Below, piece by piece: positions 11,652 to 23,116 of a DNA stretch of 64,000 bases. A program made the translations under genes and the position numbers. The stretch lies in assembly GCA_963920765.1 (NCBI GenBank), contig OY987242.1, forward strand, positions 24,018,002 through 24,082,001, written 5' to 3'. Position 1 is the stretch's first letter. Every line of letters begins with the position of its first letter. The notes under the pieces were generated by a model that saw nothing but the letters and a program-made list of their open reading frames with translations, was not told where the DNA came from and made no database searches. The DNA comes from Ulota crispa (Eukaryota; Streptophyta; Bryopsida; Orthotrichales; Orthotrichaceae).

Positions 11652-12374
11652 CTCCTAAAGGACCAAGTGTCCCCTTGGGGAACAAATGGGATTTTGGGCT
11701 TCTCCTTATGGCTGTACTACTTTGGGTAAGTTTTTGAAACTTTTATGGAAGATGGGGAATTCAAAGATCTATGTGGGCATCTAATTTTTACCTCATTCCA
11801 ACATTTATTGAAGAAGTTAAAAATGAATTTATAGGAATTTTTGTTTGGCGGGCAATCCAAAAACTTATTTAAAATTTCCATTTTTTAAAATAAAAATTTG
11901 AGGTTAGTTCTTTAGACTTATGTATAAGTGGATAGCTTTGAATCATTCAATTCTAATTGATGAGATGAAAGTTATGAGAAGTTTTAGTTCACTAGTAGGT
12001 GTGGAAAATCTCAAAACTATACCTACTCGCAAACTAAAACCTCTCAAAACTTTTATCTCATCAATTAGAATTGAATGATTCATAGCTTTCCACTTATATG
12101 TAAGTCTAAAGAACTAACGTCAAAATTTTACTTTAAAAAAGTGCAATTTTTTAAGAAGTTTTTGGGCTGCCCGCCAAACAAAAATTCCTATAAATTCATT
12201 TTTAACTTCTTCAATAAATGTTGGAATGAGGTAAAAATTAGATGCCCACATAGATCTTTGGATTCCCCATCTTCCATTAAAATTTCAAAAAATTACACAA
12301 AGTAGTTTAGCCTTAAGTACATGCCCAAAATCTCATTTGTCCCTTGTAGGGACATGTGGTCCGTTAGGGGTTAA
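11648..12374. mobile_element. Palindromic TTAA element made of two family P ends (727 bp)
   Basis: TTAA at 11648-11651 and 12371-12374. The left half (to about 12000) and the right half (from about 12020) are inverted copies of the same family P end, so the element folds into a hairpin of roughly 350 bp per arm with a short loop. Full-length P copies have different halves, so this copy is an inverted-duplication derivative. Confidence 0.88.
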
Positions 12375-12736
12375 CCCTTAAAGGATGGATGGATCATCGT
12401 GGCTTGCCCTACCTGTAGTAGTCTACAGTACTTTGCACATGGACACCAGTAGTATTGCTTCAAAAAGTTGGAAAAGTCAACAGTACATGGTGCCCTTATG
12501 AAAATTGCAAGAAGGGCAGCTTGGGAGCTAACACCATGTTTTTGAATCTTATCACAATTTGGGTTACAAAAAAAATGAATGCATCTCAAGAGGTAACTTC
12601 TTGTCTTCCATGATAAACCATGTGTTATGGTCACTTCTGAAAAAAATCAGATGAAAAAAGACTTTTTTCTCAATCACAAAATCTTTTTTCAGAGCCAGAG
12701 GATGTTTTTTTGTCCTCCACAACGTTTAGGGATTAA
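12371..12736 (+). mobile_element. TTAA element, family B
   Basis: It begins at the TTAA that ends the preceding element and reads CCCTTAAAGGATGGATGG. It ends ACAACGTTTAGGGA followed by TTAA (12733-12736). The interior is about the same length and sequence as 24497-24863. Confidence 0.8.
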
Positions 12737-12839
12737 GGGTTAACCTTATCCATGCACCACTCTAGTAGAAAGAGAAAAAAAGAAAAGAAATAGATGAGAC
12801 AATGCAAAGCGCTGATAAGGCCTACTTGTAATTGGCAAG

Positions 12840-12962
12840 AGACTGTGACCCATAACCCGTGACCGTGACCCGTAACCCGTGACCGTGACCATGACCCATG
12901 ACCGTGACTAGGACCCGTGACCAATAACCCATGAGGCCATGACCTGTGACCGTGACTGGCAG
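12840..12962. repeat. Minisatellite of CCCGTGACCGTGA type
   Basis: Irregular repeats of GTGACCCGTAACCC and GTGACCGTGACC, with units of 6-13 bp. Locally GC-rich. Confidence 0.8.
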
Positions 12963-12991
12963 GTCAACGACCATGAAGAGAAGAAGCTTAT

Positions 12992-13347
12992 CTAGCCCCT
13001 AAACGTCGGCACAGACGAAAAATATCTATTGTCTCCAAAAAAAACTCTGTATTCCAGAAAAAGATTGATTTTTATCTCTATTTTTTATAGAAGTGATCAT
13101 AAAAGCATAGTGCATCATGGAAGGCAAAAACTTACCTCTTGAGATACATTCATTATATTTTGTAACCCAAATTGTGATACATGGTGTTAGCTCCTGAGAT
13201 GCCCTTCTTGCAATTTTCATAAGGGCACCACGCACTATTGATTTTTCCAACTTTTTGAAGCAATACTATTGGTGCCCATGTGCAAAACACTGTAGAATGC
13301 TACAGGCAGGACAAGCCACGGTGACCCATTGGTCCTTTAAAGGCTAG
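12992..13347 (-). mobile_element. Family B element flanked by CTAG instead of TTAA (356 bp)
   Basis: The body is a family B copy in reverse orientation. The left end reads CCCCTAAACGTCGG and the right end GGTCCTTTAAAGG. The flanking 4-mers are CTAG at 12992-12995 and CTAG at 13344-13347, a perfect duplication that differs from TTAA at the outer bases only. Confidence 0.8.
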
Positions 13348-13369
13348 ACTTTTAAAACGATGCTTCTTT

Positions 13370-13640
13370 GAATCCGCCTAAGCTTTGGTAGCTTCTTCCC
13401 CATTCACTGCCTCCGCGCTTAACTTAGTTCCGCCATGACCAGTGAAATCACGCTTCGCTTTACCTCCAAGAAAACAGAATCGTTCCTCGAAGTTCAAGGT
13501 CGCACGAGTACAGTAGGTCGAGGTGGACAGAGAAACTTTTGTTTTTGTTTGATTCCAGATTCCGGTCAACGATGGAACGATCGCCGTCATGCACTGTGCA
13601 GACTACAATGGTGCGGGGAGATTTTGAGCTTCTTCTGTAA
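13370..13640. other. GC-richer island, unassigned
   Basis: ORFs are open on both strands (+13435, -13590), but none shows a recognisable domain and the strand is undecidable. It may be a decayed exon. Confidence 0.2.
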
Positions 13641-14005
13641 AAAGCCTACATTTCTCATTTCAGCCGGTTTTTTTAATGGATGCATTGGCTATTCCCTATA
13701 TATTTCAGAAAGGTGCACCCATAAGTGTGGAAATAAGGGTCTTGGAGTAGGTAAAACAATTGACTAACTTAGAAGAAAATTCTGGAAGTTAGGAAGTGGA
13801 AACCAAAAATATTGGCATCAATTTCAAGGTTTCAATTGCAAGCATTTGTTCACAAAGATTTTTCAAAGTCCAAAATTACTGAAATTGTAAAAACCATGTG
13901 TAAGAGATGCTAAAAACAAGGCTTGTTGGTTCTTAATAGTGAGATGGGTACTCAAAATTGTCATGCGAGTCACCCACAACCATCACTTTGTCACCCATAA
14001 CTATC

Positions 14006-14523
14006 AATGTGTTATTTGTTAAATTGGGAAAAAGCTTACATTTTGGGACTTTTGAAGGTTTCAAGAGGCCTCTTGAAATTGAGCTCAGCATTATTTTTTG
14101 GTGCACGTGTCCTCACTTGAGAGGAGGAATTTGCGAGGGAAAAAATCTTAGTGCCTCAAACTGAATCTAATACCTTTGAATCTAACATCATATTAGGTAA
14201 ATTGGGAAAAACAAAGGTACCATTTTGTACTCCACCTTAAACCCAAAAAGTTATCTCAAACCAAATTCAAAAGTATCATATTCAATATGAGCCACTAAGA
14301 CTTTTTCCCTCACAAATTCCTCCTCTCAGGTGAGGGCACGTGTACCCAAAAATATGGTGGAGCTCAGTTTGGGGTGATCACCCCAAACCTTTAGAAGTCC
14401 CAAAATGAACTTTTTGACCCAATTTAATGAATATGGTGTTATCTGGTTTAAGGTGACTTTTTGGGTCTAAGATGGAGTACAAATTGGTACCTCCGTTTTT
14501 CCCAATTTCACAAATAATGTGTT
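14006..14523 (-). mobile_element. 4-bp-duplication MITE interrupted by a copy of itself
   Basis: Inverted ends AATGTGTTATTTGTTAAAT (left) and AACACATTATTTGTGAAAT (right, complement), flanked by TATC at 14002-14005 and 14524-14527. Removing the inner copy at 14184-14440 with one ATCT leaves about 257 bp, the standard length. Confidence 0.88.
14184..14440 (+). mobile_element. Inner MITE, 257 bp, flanked by ATCT
   Basis: Ends AACATCATATTAGGTAAAT and (complement of the right end) AACACCATATTCATTAAAT. ATCT is duplicated at 14180-14183 and 14441-14444. Opposite in orientation to the element it interrupts. Confidence 0.88.
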
Positions 14524-15000
14524 TATCACTTAATTACCCATAACCATTTGATTTATAATTGTTAATCCCAAACAATGTCAAGTAACACCTATGGGGACAC
14601 AATGGGGATGGGTACATCTACCTTATATTTAGTTTTTTGTCAAAAATTGAGTCGATTCTTAGCCAGTTATTGTTGTGATTTTTAATCGATATTTTGCAAA
14701 TTTCATTCGGCTGACTTTCTATAGTTTTTCGGCTCTCCCCGTAAATTGGTGTTGAGTCTGCAGATCGACTGCAATGCCGGATTCAGGTCAGAGGTTGAAC
14801 GTATGCAACTATGCAATTTAAGCAATTGCCTCGATGTGACGTGGTCGAGTAAATTTACTACTACAACACAAGTACGTACACAACGCTCTTGCTTAGAAGC
14901 GAGCGGCGAACCAGCCGGGATTCACCATGGCGAGGGTGAGTGATCGATCGACGCGCTTTCTGCAGGATGACATTTTTTTATTTGTGATTTTTGAGCTGCT

Positions 15001-15362
15001 CGTATAAATCATAGCTCCCTTCCTTCATTTCTTTAATCATCTCCATCAACAACAAGTTCTCACTTACCGTACTCTCTTCGTGACGCTTTCTGCGAGGTTG
15101 AAGCAAGGAAGCGCTTAAGGTGTCAAGAATCGAACGCGATTTTTTGTGGAAGAGAAGGTTGTATAGATCAAGAAGATCTGTCGTATACATCATAGCTCCC
15201 TTCCTTCATTTTATAATCATCTCCATCAACAAGTTCTCATTTACCGTACTCTTCGTGAAGCTTTCTGTACGAGGTTGAACGAAGCAAGCGCTTCGGGAGT
15301 CAAGAATCTAGATCGGCGAACGTTTTCTTTGAGAAAGAGAAGGTTGTATCGATCAAGAGAAT
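15001..15362 (+). promoter_or_regulatory. Duplicated 5' region (about 181 bp x 2) of the secreted-protein gene
   Basis: Copy A (15001-15181) and copy B (15182-about 15362) start CGTATAAATCATAGCTCCC and CGTATACATCATAGCTCCC and align throughout. Copy A keeps a TATA box, TATAAAT at 15003-15009; in copy B it is TATACAT. The ATG follows at 15389. The start site is therefore probably about 30 bases after 15009, with copy B in the leader, or copy B drives the gene with a weakened box. Confidence 0.7.
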
Positions 15363-15388
15363 TTGTTAACGATTTGTTGTAACGTACG

Positions 15389-15712
15389 ATGGCGAGAACG
15401 ATTGGAGTATTGGCAGTCATGCTTATGTGTGTTGTGGCCGTGAGTGCTGCAAGGCAAACTCCGGGACGATATCTCGCAGACGTCCCTTTCAATGCACCAC
15501 CGGCGGACTCGCCCCTTCCAGATTGGGCGCCGGTTTGGGAATCAGCCTCAGCTCCCGATGGCGCTCCTGTTTCCCCGCCCATGGAATCGCCCTCTCCAGC
15601 TTGGGCACCGGTTTGGAGTTCAGCCTCTGCTCCCGCCCCCGCCACTCCAGTCGCCGTCCCTCCAGTCACTCCCTCTCCAGTTTCTGCTCCTCCTCCGATT
15701 CATGGCTACTAA
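15389..15712 (+). CDS. Small secreted Pro/Ala/Ser-rich protein (107 aa)
   Basis: The protein begins MARTIGVLAVMLMCVVAVSA, a clear signal peptide with likely cleavage after VSA or VSAA, so it should be secreted. The mature part is rich in Pro, Ala, Ser and Val and has a tandem repeat of about 25 residues: DWAPVWESASAPDGAPVSPP and AWAPVWSSASAPAPATP. AP, SP and PP dipeptides are the contexts in which plant arabinogalactan and extensin-like proteins are hydroxylated and glycosylated. No cysteines in the mature chain, no transmembrane tail, no GPI signal. The ORF is intronless and the start is the first ATG after the 5' repeat. GC content is higher than the surroundings. A role as a cell-wall or surface protein is inferred from composition only. 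The Tyr-Ala-Pro gene at 37378-37617 has a related design. Confidence 0.75.
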   Translation: MARTIGVLAVMLMCVVAVSAARQTPGRYLADVPFNAPPADSPLPDWAPVWESASAPDGAPVSPPMESPSPAWAPVWSSASAPAPATPVAVPPVTPSPVSAPPPIHGY

Positions 15713-15759
15713 ACCAATAGAGGTCGCTAAAGCAAAACTCTGATTCTCCTATGGTTGTT

Positions 15760-18290
15760 CATTTTTGTTATACTAGTTTATTCACTTGTTGTTCCAACAG
15801 GTTGATTCTTGTGTCTCTTTATCCTCGTGTTCGCCTATCCCTATGCCCCTATTCATATGTCCCTTTATCCCGTGCCTCTCAAATTTTACTATATTCCATC
15901 TATAACTTTAGTTAAACTTGTACTCTACTCTATTTTTAAGTGGAATTAAAAATGGGCTTTACTGAATTGTCTTCCTCACCTATAGAACCGTCGAATGCAA
16001 CTACCGCCCATTCAATTATTATATAGATATTATGAGACACAGTTACTCAATTAAGTCACTTCGTATCCTTCAAATCCTAGTAGTATGACTCTAGAATTTT
16101 CATTCCCTTCCTTGTTGCTGACACATTCTCAGCAACAGCTAGACCTTATTTAGTTTACAGGATACTCATAATGCAACGTTTTCATTGTCATTCAGCTTGC
16201 CAGGAGAGTTGATGTTTTGATTTACTTAGCATGATTCTTTTGGAATAAAACACAAAGCTTATTGAAAGCTTCTATGTGAGATAGCATGGGTAGATGTTAC
16301 TCCATGCTACAATCCTCTTTTACAGCTTCATTGTTGCAGTTCATGCAATTGTCAATTTGTTGTTGACATTGATAACTCTTGCTTGCACATCGTTTTGTTA
16401 TTGCATACCTGCACTTTCTGCAATATAGTGCAAGTCATTAGGGGTTTCAAATTGCTGTTGATTTTGCAGCAAGTTTTCTTCCTCAAGAACAATTGTCTCC
16501 GCAGAAGAACAATCTTGATTGCTTAAAGTGGTCTCAAAGTACGGGGTGGTGGACTGGAGAAGCAACGTTGGTATGTATGTTGCTTCTCGAATGTTCTCTT
16601 ATGTGAGAGAGCTCTATCCAAGTTTACTATATCTCTTGATGTGCAGACACTACAAAGAAAAGGGCTCCTAATTGACATAAAGTTGACATAAAAAATTTCA
16701 AAGTGACACAATGATTGTTTTGGTTCCTTCATTGAATCAATTTGTAAGTTTTTAAAATCTAGGCGCCCACACCAAAACTAGCCTTACTTTTCCAAAAAGG
16801 AACAGGGTTGAGGTCAGGATATGTGTCTTGTTGAATTTTGAGATCCGTGCCAAGTCATTGTACCATTCCAGCATGGGCTTTGGTGCAAACCTGTAGTCTA
16901 ATTTTTAGGAGACTTGACTGCATGGATCCACAAATTATAAAGGTCAAAGTCCGGGAGAAATTTTCAAAAGTGGCTTCAAAGACATACTTTTGGGGCTTTA
17001 AGATGGCAGTGTTGTTTAGTGCTGTACTTTTACTGCATGAAAATTTGGGAGGTGGTTTGTGTAGGGGTTGGGTGCATTCATATCAAATTTTAGGACAATC
17101 CAAAAATCGCAACGACTATGGCAAGTTCTCAAATTCTGTAAGGTCAAGATTGAGGGGTCGCAAGTTTACCAGCAGCCATTTATAGGAAACTGACACAATG
17201 CCAATCCTGCACTAGTCCCCCGCGCTTTCATTGACAAGTCACATGTGCCCGCTCCAACACAGCGGGTTTAGGGGCAAGTTGAACCACTAACGTCTGGACT
17301 AACAAGCTGTCTAGCAAAAGGCAGAGCTCCAAGGTTAGCCTTTGGAATCACAGCAAACCAAACTCTTCCAATGACAAGGAGGGAGCAGGGTCTCATAAAA
17401 ATGAACTCCTACATGGGAGACAAGTCCCTCTCAACATGGCGCCAACATGCCTACTTTGCTCCCCCCTCTGAAATCGGCCATTGCCAGTGCTCCTAGTCGG
17501 CTTGAAGGTGCAATAAAGTTGGAAAACAGTTTTTCATGCAACTTACATTACATTTGATTGCAGGTCCTAGAGGTGTGTGGGACCCTAAATAGCTAACCCC
17601 AATCCTTACAACCCCGAGGAAGTACAAGGACCCTTCTATACTCTTAACCACATGGTACACTGAAGATCCAGACCATATTTGGCAAAAATTAAATCTAGAG
17701 AGATCAAAATTTGGTAGCTGGAGTGCTCAAGGGTTAAAATCATTTCATCCTCCACATTTTGGAAGCTAGCACTCTTGTGGATTAACAACTAAGAGTGTTA
17801 ATTGTAAATTTCTAGAATGTAAACAATGGAATGATTTCAAACGTTCACAATTGGAGCAATGCTGAGATGGATGAAGTATACCTAAGCGTATTTGGAGAAC
17901 ATTTTTTTTGTTTATTCTTCAATCATGTAACTAACTTAACTACTTTTCCTTCTTTTAGCACGCATAATTGGACAAATGAAGTATTCAAATTAACACTTTT
18001 TGCTGTGCCTATTTATCTATGTAGTGTTTGTGTTAAATGTGTTTAATGGCGATTTTAATCTCTTTTCAACTTCTTTTCATTTTATGAACTTTGAAATTGC
18101 AAGTCCAGGTTTGAAACATACAAGAACATATAATTCATAGAGCTTCGAGATATGAAGTTAGTATTACCTTTTGAAGGGTTTAAAGCAAATGATTCGAAAA
18201 TCAACAACTTTGGTTGCATGCACAACTATTGGTTTCAAATGACTAAAAATTCTAATATTCAAACTACTCATTCTAAGAACAATATTAACA
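15760..18290. other. Gene-poor intergenic region
   Basis: AT-rich to about 16400, with somewhat higher GC at 17150-17600. Only short ORFs without recognisable domains (the longest at 16838-17185). I find no complete repeat element. Confidence 0.4.
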
Positions 18291-18551
18291 AGGTTTTTTG
18301 GAATCATCGACAACCTTATTACTTTTTTCGGTCATTAACAAGAAAGATACAATTCATAATCCTTCTTGTGACTAACTTAAAAAATGAGGATTAGAAAATT
18401 CAATTTTCATTCAAAAAAACCAGCTCAAGCCTTCCAAGCATAATGATGAATAGTTCCTACTCAATGATTGTCTTAATGTGTTTGGTTGATGAGAGTATTT
18501 GGTTGCAGATGTTTAGTTCTACATAAAATCTAATATGGATTAGGTGAAACA

Positions 18552-19227
18552 TTAACCCTTAAAATTTTCAGCCATTTTGAAGGTGTTTTGGATCTTGATT
18601 TCGTAAGTTATGAAAGGGTAAAGTTAAAAGTACAATGAATCATTTTTAGGCAAAAGTGAGCACAAGATCTTGTAGAAAGTCAAGTCCTTATCATCTTTAC
18701 AAAGTTTGGTTTCAATCCAAGTCATAGATTGGAAGATTATAACAAAAATGTGAAGGGTATTACAAGGAAACCAACATTTTGGAGTAATTGAAACTGTGCT
18801 TTGATTGACTCTTTTGGACACATAATATTTAAAAAGTTGGCATCTTATGCTCATTCTCAAGGTAACCAAGTTCCACATGCATAGAAACAAGTCTTGTATT
18901 TTTAGGGTAAAAAATGAGTGAAAAAATGGTCTTGCAATAGTGACCACTTCATTGTTAAATTTCAAAAATCGTGAGAGAAATAGAAAATTTTCACAAGTCT
19001 AGGACCAAAATTTAACTCTACAACTCCAAGACCACCCATGGTTTGAAAATTTCTGTAAATTCAATAGTGACTCTTCTTCTAAATTTGAAAACATCACTAC
19101 ATAGCTAACTTGTTTCTTATTCAAATGAGCCAAAGTTCAAGTGACTCTTGACATTCCTAAGTTCATAAATGGCCATTCTAAAAAACTGATCAACCCATTT
19201 TGGGTCGCTGAAAAATTTACAGGTTAA
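18552..19227. mobile_element. TTAA element, family R (676 bp)
   Basis: TTAA at 18552-18555 and 19224-19227. The ends TTAACCCTTAAAATTTTCAG and (complement) TTAACCTGTAAATTTTTCAG are inverted. The paralogous locus at 44540-44575 has the sequence without the insert and a single TTAA before GAAAAGGCT, so both boundaries and the TTAA duplication are supported. Confidence 0.92.
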
Positions 19228-19921
19228 GAAAAGGCTTTATAGGAGATAACTACCTAGCGTGGTCAACTTGAAAGGCTAGGAGATACATAATAGACCAAAC
19301 CAGTACCCCCATAGCACCTTAACATGACTCCATTACCTTACATGTGATACATAATGAGTTCAAAGAAACTTTGAATTCAACTCAAACAAAATCAGTTAAA
19401 AAAAAAAAAAACTTGTACCCATCAAGGCATCAATAAAATTTTCATCTACTGATTTGAAAATAAAACAAAATTACCAACCATCAATTGCATTGTTAGGATC
19501 GTCAATTCAACCGCTATAGTAGAAAGCATTCTATCCATGCAACCGGACAGTGGTTTAGTAGGTAGAGAGATTTATCAGATAGTAGATTGCTGAAAACAAG
19601 CTAAAAATAGATGGAGCCAAATCTCACATTTAATCACACGCTGACACATTAGCAAAACTCAAGTCCGCAACAGCTACGGGTGTATAAAATTGTAACTAAC
19701 CACTGCTTATGGAGTCTGAGTGCAACAAATTGTGTGAAAGTTTTACTTTGAAAGCAATAAAGCTGGGAATGGATAGACCAACCTGGCTCCTAAACCCTAC
19801 ACCCTAAACACCAAAACCTCAAGGTCTTCACAATTCTTCATAAAATTCACGACACTGAACCCCAGTCAAATGTCATAAAAACCTTAAATCAACATGAACT
19901 TGCCACATTACTGCACCCTCG

Positions 19922-21713
19922 TCAATCATCTTCTTCAGCAGCGTCTTCGTCCTCAGGGACACCTCTAAGGTACATGACATTGTTACATCTGCAAATACAA
20001 GGAAGACTTCAGAAGGCATCATCTGGAAAGGCGAAAAAAAGGCAAGAAAATTAAAGGTTTTAAAACAACTTTTCATACTATTGTATATGGAAACAAGGAG
20101 CACAAATATAGAGGAGATATGCATGAGGGATATGGAAAAGCTAGACCTGATCAAGACTTCTCCCAAGTTGCCAGTAAATGCCCCATCCACATGCTCCTCG
20201 GTGCTTGCTAGCTGTCCACCACACAAAAAAAGCAAATATTCAAGGAGCTCGTAGGATCATCAATCAAAATTAAACGCCAAATTTTATGATTACCGTGTAA
20301 TGCACAATGCGTCAAAAAACAACAGGGAGTCCTTTATGACATTGTATTTGTGAAAACTTCACATATGAATGTGTTATTTTTGTAAGGCCAGTTAAGTTCA
20401 AACATATAGAAAATGGTTTTGATTATTTACGTCCAAAGTTATTCATTGTTTAAGTCGTGGATATTTTAATATTGACATATGTGTGCATTAACTTTGCATT
20501 TGGCACAAATTGTGACTTGACTTTCTCGAACTTGCAAAAGCATTACTTGCGATAATGTCATATGCCATGTGGCGTTTTCCCAGATATTATGTTTCATGTA
20601 TGATTTTAGGATTTAGATAGACCACTCTAAGCATGCCACTCATCAAAAGCATTTGCATTTGCACAACCTAATAAAGGTGCTCTAGGTTCAATTTGGATTC
20701 ATTCAAAGATCAGTGAGAATTTGGAACTAGTAACTTACCTGCAGATTCATATAAGAATCAACTGATACCAAATACCCTGTATTTCAGGAATCAATTGAAA
20801 CGATCCTCATCAGTACAATGGCAAAACCCCAAACCACTCATGCATGTAAGTTAGAGGTACCTAAATGCAACAAATACCTACGAATAAACCCTAAAATCAT
20901 GGACAATGAGAAAACATTGATTTTAAGAATATACACCATCGAGAACCTGTGTTAGTTAGTTTTAGTCCATCCTTTATAACTTTGCATACAGTATATCTGA
21001 ATAAGACGTGGTCAATTGGAATGCTCTTACACTTGCTTACTATAATCAATGAAGTTTCTATCATTCTAACAAGAATTACATTCAGCACCTCGCTCAAATC
21101 ATAAAATCCTAATATCTGTACAGTTAGGGTTTAAGGAGAGTTAAGGGGCACAGTAAATTACAACTTTTTCATACAGTACATCTGAATAAGACGTGGTCAA
21201 CTGGAGTGCTCTTGGAATTGCTTAATATAGTCAATGAAGTTTCTATCATTCTAATAAGAACAACCCTCATCACCTTGCTCACATTATCAAACCCTACTTT
21301 CCATGCAATTAGGGTTTTAAGGAGGGTTAGAAGGGAACACAGTAAAATTTCCCAGTATCACTCTTGCAACGACTCCGAAATGCAAAAGAATAAAAGAAGA
21401 AAGAAGAGATATAACGTACCTTTGTACTCCATGCCCCATTTCAGTTTCACGATCACAGGCTTTCCTGTCAAGTCGTTAAGAAAAGGCTTGGGATTCACCG
21501 GAACAGTCTACACGAGGACTCGGCAACAATGAAAAGCCAAGGTCAGTCAGATTCTTCGTAATCGGAAACGAATACAAAACAAAACGAGCTTGAAAGAAGC
21601 ACACTCTCCATAGTGAAGGCCGAAAGATTTCAAATTCTAGAGCAAAACAGAGCGAGGAAAAAGAAATCTCGAAGAACTGAAAGAGGAGAGAGAGATGGAT
21701 GGCTCACCGCCAT
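19922..21713 (-). CDS. SmF: Small nuclear ribonucleoprotein F (Sm core protein), copy 1
   Basis: Five coding exons on the minus strand: 21708-21713 (ATGGCG only), 21420-21507, 20739-20776, 20147-20211 and 19922-19988, together 264 nt for 87 residues plus TGA. All introns are GT-AG and the phases join without correction. The protein starts [20 protein letters not shown], continues [45 protein letters not shown] and the Sm2 motif [10 protein letters not shown], and ends in an acidic tail [10 protein letters not shown]. This is full length for the family. SmF is one of the seven Sm proteins that form the heptameric ring on U1, U2, U4 and U5 snRNA. The two-codon first exon fixes the start: ATGGCG followed by GTGAGC. 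Intron 2 (20777-21419) contains two tandem 185-bp repeats. The encoded protein is identical to that of copy 2. Confidence 0.96.
20985..21350. repeat. Two 185-bp tandem repeats in SmF copy 1 intron 2
   Basis: Units start at 20985 and 21170 with CATACAGTA(T/C)ATCTGAATAAG and run to a TTAGGGTTT(A)AGGA block. The paralogous intron has five units. Confidence 0.88.
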
Positions 21714-22055
21714 GAGGAATGATTGGAAGTTGAAAAGAGGGGATTTGCGTTTGTTGAATGAAGATGATGATGATGAAGTGCAGCGCAAGAAGAAAGTTGC
21801 AGACGATAATGAAGAGGGTTACGCGAGTATGAAAAGGGTTCCGCAACTGCGAAAAGGGTTCTACGAGTGTGAAAAGGATTTTACACTAAGTTCTTCTAAC
21901 CCCGAGTACTTCAACCCCTAAAGGTTGTCAAAAGGGTTGGCTGTATTCATACGAGGATCATTTTGTACTTGAAGAAATGGCTTTATGACAAATACATGCC
22001 TCATCTTTGTCTTTAGTTTTTTTGTTCACTATTTTGTTAACTTTCATTAATTTTA

Positions 22056-22493
22056 GGAGAAATTACAAATAGGGGCATGAAAATGAAAAATATTACAAAT
22101 AGGGGCACATTTTCAAAATAATTACAAATAGGGGCGTAATTTCAGAATAAATTGTAAGTTCTTGTAATTTTTCTTGGTTTGGACATTGGTTTACTTAGGT
22201 ATATCACATCAAATGTTAACCAACTTCCCAAAATGCTTAAAGGTCTTTCTAAAAATTGCCATCCCCTTTACTAAAATTTCTTTTATTTAATCTTGATTTG
22301 GAGAGGCCTTTAAGTTTTTTGGAAGTTAGCTAATATTTGATGTGATGTATCTAAATCAACCAATGTCCAAACCAAAAATATATACAAAAACTTACAAATT
22401 ATTTTGAAATTGCGCCCCTATTTGTAATTATTTTGAAATTGTGCCCCTATTTGAGACATTTTTCATTTTTGTGCCCTTATTTGTAATTTCCCC
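22056..22493. mobile_element. Hairpin MITE with 9-bp duplication TTAATTTTA (438 bp)
   Basis: Ends GGAGAAATTACAAATAGGGG and (complement of the right end) GGGGAAATTACAAATAAGGG. Flanks TTAATTTTA at 22047-22055 and 22494-22502 are identical. A 9-bp duplication is the mark of Mutator-like (MULE) transposition; assignment is by that length only. Confidence 0.9.
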
Positions 22494-22696
22494 TTAATTT
22501 TACTATATTGTAAATATTGCATTTTCTCTAGCTCAAATCTTGTCCTTCGTCTTGTATGAATCTTGTCCTACTTAGAATATTGTATTTATTTGATTTTTTT
22601 GTGGATCTTGACTTTCTCCTACTTTAATTTTTTTGTGTTTTTGTTTCATTTCTTGTGCTTATTTGGAGCAATGCTTAGATTTTAAATATTATGATA

Positions 22697-23107
22697 AGGA
22701 ATTGATATGTGTACCACACCCTTTCAATTACTATACCACACCCCTAAAGTAAATTTTAGATTTTTACCATCAAAAAGTTGAATTTGAGGATTTGGAATTC
22801 AGATTTGGACTTAGAGATCATAATTTAATCTAGATCCACACAAAAAGTTGCACTTCAATAACACCCAATGAAAAAGCTCATTTTTTTACAAACAAAAGTA
22901 AAAGTAACACTTTTCTCCCTAATTAAACTTTCTCATTGGGTATTGTTGAATTGCAACTTTTTTTTATGGTTCTAAACTAAATCATGGTCTCTAAGTCTAA
23001 ATCTAAATTCCAAATCCTCAAATTCAGCCTTTTGATGGTAGAAATCCAAAGTTTACTCTAGGGTGTGGTATAGAAATTGAAAGGGTGTGGTACACATATC
23101 AATCCCC
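22697..23107. mobile_element. Hairpin MITE, GGGGATTGATATGT ends, 9-bp duplication
   Basis: The two halves are inverted copies. Flanks ATTATGATA (22688-22696) and ATTATAATA (23108-23116) match at 8 of 9 positions. Same family as 36190-36612. Confidence 0.88.
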
Positions 23108-23116
23108 ATTATAATA

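Larger units (their letters stand above)
18296..21920. repeat. Segmental duplication, copy 1 (partner 44312-53425)
   Basis: Sequence from about 18296 to 21920 aligns collinearly with 44312-53425 through flank, SmF gene and upstream region. The partner is 9.1 kb because of nested insertions. Copy 1 itself carries one insertion (18552-19227) that the partner lacks. Confidence 0.9.

Noticed and set aside
14928-14943. ATGGCGAGG followed by GTGAGT, a possible tiny first exon for the 15389 gene
   Set aside because: The gene at 15389 has its own complete signal peptide starting ATGGCGAGA; no matching acceptor joins the two in phase.
15241-15669. 142-codon minus-strand Gly/Ala-rich ORF
   Set aside because: Antisense shadow of the Pro/Ala-rich secreted-protein gene.
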